Below are positions 12,501 to 21,500 of a stretch of DNA of 64,000 bases, one piece after another. The DNA is from Leptidea sinapis (lineage: Eukaryota; Arthropoda; Insecta; Lepidoptera; Pieridae). How positions within the stretch are numbered: position 1 is the stretch's first letter; every line of letters starts with the position of its first letter. The notes under the pieces were generated by a model. It was not told the origin of the DNA. It ran no database searches and worked only from the letters and a program-made list of their open reading frames with translations. The position numbers and the translations under genes are program-made. The stretch spans positions 8,990,001 to 9,054,000 of the forward strand of contig NC_066292.1 of the NCBI RefSeq assembly GCF_905404315.1, in the 5' to 3' direction.

Positions 12501-15500
12501 TAACATAATCTTAACATCCAAGTTGTGTTGTCATCAGAGCATAAACTAGTTTTTACAAGCATTTTATTAGCTTCGCCTGTATGTATTTATGTTTGTAACC
12601 ATTTTATTGTGGCGTGATTTTGACCCACTTTAAACGGCCAGATTTCGTTCAAACTTTGTAGATTTATCTAGGACCGATAACAAAACATTAATTTGATAAA
12701 ATTATTCTAATTTTCAATTTGCGTAATATTTTTTATATTTTTGTTAAATTATATAATTTTCATCTATCGTCAATATAGCAGGAATAAATGTTAATTTTAA
12801 ATTTCAACCATTATCTTAACCGTATATTATAAATATTATATTAATCGATTTAACTAATTATTAGGAAATTTTCGAATACCAAAGAGAATTTCAATTCAAA
12901 AATTCGAAGTAACTGTACGTTTAAGAGAACTAAAAAACACCCTATTATAAATAAAACAAATTAAAAATTCTATAAAAGCGTGTTTTTAAGTTTTTTTTAA
13001 CTATTATTTATTATTTATTTATTCATGTAGACGATACAATATAACACGACATTTTATCAAAAATAAAGATAAGCAACAAAACTTAAGACTAAAAGGAAAC
13101 GAAACTAAACGCATTCATCAGTGAAATTAAAAAAATATGCAACACTTATAGTTACAACTTAACGAAATTAAGCACACGTCAAAGTAAACATAAAACGTAT
13201 ACGAATTGAACATAGAAGTGACAAAGCCATGCATATTATATATATATATATAAGTTACGGACGGTCACATCACACATTACACATTTGTTTTAGTTAAAAT
13301 AAATTCAAACGCAAAAGTTAATCATTAAAGTTGGTTACAAACAGATGCATAAGAATGTCAAATTTACCATTTACCACGACTTAGGAAAAGTTGAGCTTTA
13401 ATGAGATGAAAGGCAAAAAATTTGTTGCCATTTAAATTAATATTTACAACATTATTAGCAAAGTGTTGCAACAAACATACTCAAACAGCCACTACAAATA
13501 GCCCATTCACGATTCTGAAACATGGGCCAGGTATCCCTTTACCATATATACCAGTGGGAGGCTCCTATTTCTGCCGTGAAGCACTAATGTGTAGAAATTA
13601 TTGTGTTTCGGTCTGAAGGGTGTTGTAGCTAATGAAATTATTGGGCAAATGAGACTTAACATCATATGTCTCAAGGTGACGACCGCAATTGTAGTGCCTC
13701 TCAGAAAATTTGGGTTTTTCAAGAATTCTGAGCGGCACTATATTGTAATGGGCAGGGCGTATGTATTACCATCAGTTGAACATTCTACTCGTCTCGTCCC
13801 TTATTTTCATTTTAAAAAATTCAGGGAAGGGTGAAGGCTGTCCCACGACGCCGCCACAAGCAGTAATGAATTAAGAATCCTCTTTGTCTTGTGAAAGCTC
13901 ACTTAAAAATATAATAGAGACGCGATTATATAATAATTATATTACTCTTTGTAACGGCCTAATATATCATATTCTATATTTTATGCTTGCCTAGCTAGGC
14001 TCATTACTAAGTGCTTCAATGTCATACCGAATTTGAAACCTTAATATAAGAACATAAGAGTTACTTTAGAGAAAAATGTAATGTTGCCTTAATAATGAGA
14101 CCTTTTTACGAAAGGATCGCTAGCTTACGTAGTTTTTGCTTTTATTTAGGTTTGCTAAATAGAATATTACGATGTCTTTATACTAATGGGTTATGACTTC
14201 AATATTTTAGCGTAGAAGCCCATCATTTTGATCCTTACTGTATGATAATCTTAAATAAAATGAATCTCGGTTTGATTGTATTTGATGTACATCCGTCCAT
14301 CTGAATAGAACGAAACATTGAAAATATTAAATTACTTGTTCTTGCAGGAAAGTCGAAGTGAAACTTAAAAATCTAATATAAAAACATTTAACTTGCAAAT
14401 CAGGCTAGCTTCAAAGAAATGGCTTATATAATATTCACATATTCGTAAGTTGATAACAAGTTGTGTTACAGGCATTTAAATTCTATTTTTGCATCAAATG
14501 TACCACTTGGTTGAAATCTATGAATTATGAAGAAATCAATATTATGACTGTTCATTGTACGTACATTTATGAAAATTTAATATACGTTCACAAAAATCGT
14601 CACCTTTTTGCTCTTACTAGTGATTCATTATAATAACACTAGAAATAAGGGATTGCTTGTGACTAATTCTAGTAGGCTTCATAAGATACATAATAGCTTT
14701 AAGGGTAAATGTATACACTTCTAAAATAAAAAGCCAGCCACTGTTCAGGCATTATCTATAAATAAATGTAAATGTTTTATAAAAAAAAGGCTCTGTCATA
14801 AATCCTATTACTCCACTGCTGAATATCTAAATGATCGGACAGCCTGGGACTAGATTGTGATTATTTTATAGCGATAGAAATGACTGTACAATATTGTATA
14901 TTATTATTGAAAAGAGCGCAAAAAAATAAATGGCAAACAGTCTTCGGGTAAACCTGTGGGAATAGGTGTTCCACAGGGTTCTATTCTCGGTCCTTTCTTG
15001 TTTCTTATATATATTAACGATCTACCGTTTGTGGTAGATGATAGCCATGAGATTGTATTGTTTGCTGATTTTTATTGAAAAGAGCGCAAAAAAAGAATGC
15101 TGGGAGAGTTTCTTGCGCCGCTTCTTCTCTCTCAGAGCGCCATTTGTTTCCGAAGCGGTAGTAGTATCTAGTAATTATTAGAAATGACATCAAAAAGAAT
15201 TCTTAAGGAATCAATTTTGAGAAAATAAATGCGTTTTATGCCTTTTTATGTTGAAATGGAAGAGCTATTTAACTACTCGAAGTAAACTTTTAAGTATACC
15301 TTCTTAATACAATAAGAAGTGCCTTACGAAAAGTAACAATAACACACACCACACACACGCACATATACACAAACACACACTGACATATTCACACACAGAT
15401 ATTCTCGTATAATATTTTTCTTTTGTTATATTATTCTTTAATAGATTTAATTTGTGATCCCTAGTTTTTGGTAGTGCTAATCTTAATTGATATGGACGAG

Positions 15501-18500
15501 CGTGGCCTTCTGTCACAGGTATTCCTCACTTACGAGTAATATAAGGTCACATCCAGTATTATGTGTGCAACTATTTTTGTTACTGAAATAAATATTTTTC
15601 ATTTATTTATTATTTGTTAAATCTAATCAAAATGGGTATCGTTTGTTTCATCGAATACCACCAAACTGGTATCTATGTATACGGGTTTCACCAGTATTAA
15701 AATACAGAGATTTTTTTTATGGGAAAAAGGAGCTCAAACGAGCGTACGGGTCACCTGGTGTTAAGTGATCACCGCCGCCCACATTCTCATGCAACACCAG
15801 AGGAGTCACAGGAGCGTTTCTGACCTTTAAGGAAGGTGTACCTACGCGCTACTTTTAAAAGTACTCCTGTCGTATCGCCCCGGAATCATCGCACAAGGAA
15901 GTTCGTTCCACAGCTTTGTAGTACGTGGAGGAGATGATAACAGAGAGAGACAGAAGAGGTGATGACTTTCGCACTCTGTATTAAAACAAAATATCTATAA
16001 AAAGGAATTGAACGGACGGATATGGCAACATTATAAAACTTTCTTGTTAACTACGGGGCTCTCAAGCGTCACAGGTACGTGCAATTGAACATTGGTAATA
16101 GCGGATTCACATGTAGCGATTCTTATAAAGAAACTAGCTGACCCAGCAAACGTTGTATTGCCGATATTAAAATCGCGATACAAAAGTAACAGTTGATCGT
16201 AGATAGGTGAAAATTTGAAGTTGTGTGTATTTTTAATGCTGACTCATAATCAAACAAATTTAAAAAACATGTCAAAAGAATTAAAAAAATATTTGGTGTG
16301 GACCACCCTTAACATTTAGGGGGATGAAAAATAGATGTTGTCCGATTTTCAGACCTACCCAATATGCACTCAAAATTTCATGAGAACCGGTCAAGCCGTT
16401 TCGGAGGAGTTCAAAGTTTAACACCATGACACGAGAATTTTAAATATTAGATTGAAAACGCATTCAAATGAACATGTTGAGACAGCTCGATTTAAATCGG
16501 CTTAACATTAGAGGCAAAGATAGTTAATATTAAAAATACAGTGTTGTAATTGATGAATTGGAACTTTCACAGGAAATAAAGTAATTTATTAAATTAAATA
16601 ATTAATATTATTAATAAAAATTTCTAAAATAATCTCTTTAATTGGATTTCAGAGAGAACTAGATTTTTTTTTTACTATTGACACACTTTTTACACAAATT
16701 ATCTTGCCCCAAATTAAGCATATATAGTCTGTGTTATGGGTTGCAATACAACGATATATTTAATACAATATACTTACTTAAACATACATAAATACATATT
16801 ATAAACAGACATAAATACATTTCAACATCCATGACTCGGAAACAACAATAGCAGGATATTTGTTTATAACAAATTGTCTTCGGAATATCATATTACGATC
16901 AATGTTTCAATAAAATTGATTTTTCAACAATTTTTTTGAGTTATCTTGAGTCTAAATCACACCAAAATATTTTATCTTCAATCAATTCGACACGTGTTTC
17001 ACCTCTGCACGAGGCATCCTCAAGAGATGGTTACTGAGAAAAATTTGAATATTTTTTAAGATATGATGGTAAAAACTGGCAATAATACAGATGAACAAAT
17101 ACAAAATAAATTATTAAATATATTCAATGTTAATAAAAAAACTAGATAAAAGCAAATTGGTATTAACAAGTTCAGACGTGTCAAATCACATTTGACATCC
17201 AACAAGTACGTAGATGTGCTAAGAATTGAATAGTTTTGAACATTAATCCAGTCGATTTTTGTCTTAATCCCAAGTGATCAACAAAATCGCTTCATGTAAA
17301 ACCGTTATAATGTGAATTGAACTCGTAACCAAGCCCAGAAAACCCGTCATTCAACACTATATCAATGACTCAGGTGTAACATAAGAACAAGCCTTAAATC
17401 TGCTCTGGAAACAGCACTCGTAAATACGAGTACTTTACAAAATTACGAAATAAACAGGATTAGGATCGCTGTGCGCATTACGAAACGTTTCAAAGGTTGG
17501 TATACGGTAAGTGTTTCTGATCTAGAATAATATTAACTTTTATATCGTTATTTCTAGAAATATGGCTTAGAAAACGCTTTACGAAAATTGCTATACTTGG
17601 AAATTTATTAAATATACAGGTTGTCCCAAAGTTATGGGACATGAAGGGAAAGTACCTTAAATATCGTAGATATTTTACTGAAAGAAGACATTATGTTATT
17701 TTTAAAAGTTAGTAATTCTATATTCAAAAATTTTCTAAAAAATACTTGCCTCATCTGGGAATCGAACCGACTGAAATGTAAAAAAAACACCCCTACTTTT
17801 ATAATATGTAGATATGAGATAGTAGTCAATTAAGTGGGTATTTTTTTGTAAATTAATTAATTCAATTATCAAAATGTGATCCCTCCTGTCTTACGCAATT
17901 CGCTTTTAATGAGTCCGCTGCCTTTTGATTTTCTTATCATTTTATGGTGAATACTCGATATGATATGACACAATTCTGTTTGTAACTCACTCACATTCTC
18001 GTATCGCTTTTAAACTAAAACTATGCTATAAAGTATTTTAATTATGAAGTGGGTACTTTATTTACGAATAATCAATGCTATCTATGAAATGATAATATCT
18101 CTAATTTTCGAACGTCATCGTCAGCAATGAATAACTTTCTTGAAATTTACGCTATCTACGATATTTAAGGTACTTTCCTTTCATGTCCCATGACTTTGGG
18201 AAACCCTGTATACAACCGGGCGTCCGCAACTCTTCCTGTAAAAATTGCGGAATATTATATCAATCTAAATTTCCTAGTGGACGTTAATCTGTGGAAAATA
18301 AGAATAACTAAAAACAGGCGAAAGCTAATTAAAACAATCGATCAATTTTGAGCAACTAACTCACATTAACACAAAATCTCGTACAAATCGCGAGTGTAAG
18401 ACGTAGCCTGACACTAAACTAATATTCCTGGTCTGTTTTATCGGTTGTATAATAGTTGCAAGTTGCAAGAGACTCCATCTAAATTTATATATGATCTAAG

Positions 18501-21500
18501 ATTTTTTTCCTTTTTTTTTGAATTATATAAAAATGACACTTTTCCGTTCATTCTACTTAAAATTATTAGATAATACATGCGGATTATCGAAACATGACCG
18601 AATGCAATACAAACCTTTCTTGGCCAATGAAGCAAAACTTATCGAATAGTCTTATTAGACCCGAAATACATTACAGCTAGGGAAAGGAGCTAAAAAAGTA
18701 TCATTACAAACTATTGGTTGCTGTTGTCATCTGTTGACATCCGCAACAAAAACCCGCTGTTTAAGTAAAAAATCTTTTGACACAGCATCAGTAAGTAGGC
18801 AATGTTCATAGACTTATAACGGAATTAGCAATAACCCACGAAATAGATTAATCTCTCAAACGATACTTGGCAAATGCACTGCAAAAAGTTCTCTATTATG
18901 TACTGCCACATATCACTTAAGTTACTCCCCTAACATCTCTCATTTAACTAGTATAACACACAAAGAGACAGTGGGGATCAGACCTCAAAGTACTATTACA
19001 AAGGCGTACATAATCAACAGTATTGTAAACGCAACCATTTACGTTTGTAACCATAATCTGAAAGTAGGGATGGATACGCACGTATTAACTAGTGGCTTAA
19101 CAAATTCGAGGGAGTTGGTCTCCTATTTCGGCTCTAGATGATAAAACTTTAATGTGCCTACATAATTATTGTACTTTAAGTAACTACTTTTGTGAATGAA
19201 ATAAATTGTTATTATTAAACCTTTAATTATGAAGTATGTACTTAAGAATTTAAGTAAGGCGCAGATTAGTATGGATGTGATTTTTTATATAATTATTGAT
19301 TAAAATATGACACATATGATTGTGAAAATTATAGATTTAACCAATCACCAACACGTAGGAAAGGTTGGAACTTAATAACATTCAGTAGCAAGAAACACAT
19401 TACCACTCTTTTAAATTAAAAACTGGAGGTAATTTAATAGCTTTCTATTGGGAGTCTTCTTTGCCGAGGATGCTGGTTTGCGGAGGCCATACCGATGCTG
19501 TTTTCTGCCTTCAAGCAGTAATGTGAAGGTATTGTTGTGCTTCAGTTTTGAAGAGCGCCGCAGCTTGTAAAATTACTGAACTAAGAGGACTTATCTTATG
19601 CCTCGAATTGACGAGCGCATCCCACTCAGAATTTTGTTTTTTTTTTTATGAAGCTTACTTACAAAGTGAAGTCTTGATTGCCTTGTCCCTTTTTCTCATA
19701 AAAATAATAATATTACAGCTTGGGCATTCTACCATAATCTCAGACTTTTTAATATAGGTGTCACACACCCCTGTCCAGGGGCTACCTGGGGGCAGAAGAA
19801 ACATCCGTTCAGGTTCTGCTGGAGTGCAGAGAGGTGGCAAACAACATGACGTAGCACCTGGGCCACCAGAGACCCTTCGGGAATTTCGTGACTTCTTGGA
19901 GGAGCTGGGCTGGTTGGTGTAGTCTCTTCCACTCTCGCACGCAAAATAGGCGCGTATAACGTCGTGTTGCGGAAATCGCCCATGTGAAGAGGAAGAAGAA
20001 GAGCATTCTACTAAATATTTACACAATCTATGCAAAGTGATGCAACAAAAAGTGATACTCAAAAATACGGTATTTTCTTGTCTATTTGGGAATAAAACTG
20101 ATTTCTGCTACAACCTATTTTGCTTGATGTCGGGAACGTAAAGTCGGATTTTAACAGACTTTTATGTTTTATCAAAATATCAGCAACGACAAATTAATAT
20201 GTCCACACCCTTACGGATATAATAAGCAGTATAAATATTAAATGTAATTCTCAATTGAGATTGGATGACAACACAGTAAATAATTAATCTATAATTATTA
20301 TCAAAGGTTAACGTAGTCGGTGTGTTTAGTAGTATCAGTGTGATTACTGTTTAGGGAAATTAAATGACTTTATAATTGCGATTGTTGGCTAGCTTTGCTG
20401 CGTGGGTTCGATCGAAGTGTAATTTAAGTTGACTAGTGGCTCCTGGGCTATCTTTAAATATTGATAATTATTTTTTCTCTTTTTCTCATTGTATGCCTCT
20501 GGCAGTTCTCCGTTTTTTTTGATTCATCAGTTTTGACTTCGTAATTTAAAGCGTTGCAATAACAATAAACATATTTAATGTGTATACATCAAACTCAAAA
20601 TAAAAACTCATGTTATTTGAGTTATTACATTATGTTTGAGTCAAAAAATTACACTTCTGATCGTCAAAGTTATAGTAAATACTATTTTCCATCACTTAAG
20701 AATAGTTGAACAAGTGAAATTTGGCAAGAAAATTCGACACATTTAAATCAATATTTAGAGCTTCGCCATTTAATTAAATCCAAATTGTTTAAATGCAATC
20801 TATGCAAAGTTATGCAACATATTATATTCTTGTTAATATTAACGTTTCAACTTTGATACTAAAATAAATAAAAAAAACATAAGTAAATCATAAAAAAAAA
20901 CACAAGACTTATTTGCATTTTTAAAATTTTTTTATAACAAATAATGGGTTTTCGATGGATGTATGCTAGATAATCCTGTCCATTCACAATAACATCCAAG
21001 CAGATTTTAGTGGTACGATGATTATAATTTTAATGAAAAGTAACCCAATATTTGTGCTTATTTAAAATCTGGTTTAAATTTGGTAGAGTTATTCAACCAT
21101 TTAGAGTTAAATATTTTTTTCTAAATTGATTGACATTATATCACACATTCTCTTAAAACACGAGAGGAAACACAGGAGTTTTTGTTTTGCTTTGTAAATG
21201 TTGTTATTTTTATCATTTTATATGGGCGATGCGGCATTCGAACCCACGAATCTCGTCACTTGAACTTAGCTTAGTTAGTAAGAGCGCTGGGGCGTAAGTC
21301 TAGAAGTGCGGGTTTGAGTTCCACATCTTCTATAAATTTTGGTACAAAATGAATTTGGATAAGTTTTTTATTTTCTTTTTTGCGCTATTAAGTTACAAAC
21401 AATAAAGGAAAATAAGATATATAGAAAGAGTGACCATTCTCATAAGCCAGTTTTACCAGTGAGAGGCTCCTTTGCACAGGTTGCCGGCTAGATTATGGGT

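Noticed and set aside
19655..20062. 135-residue minus-strand open frame
   Set aside because: It is a shadow of an R1-type LINE C-terminus on the plus strand.
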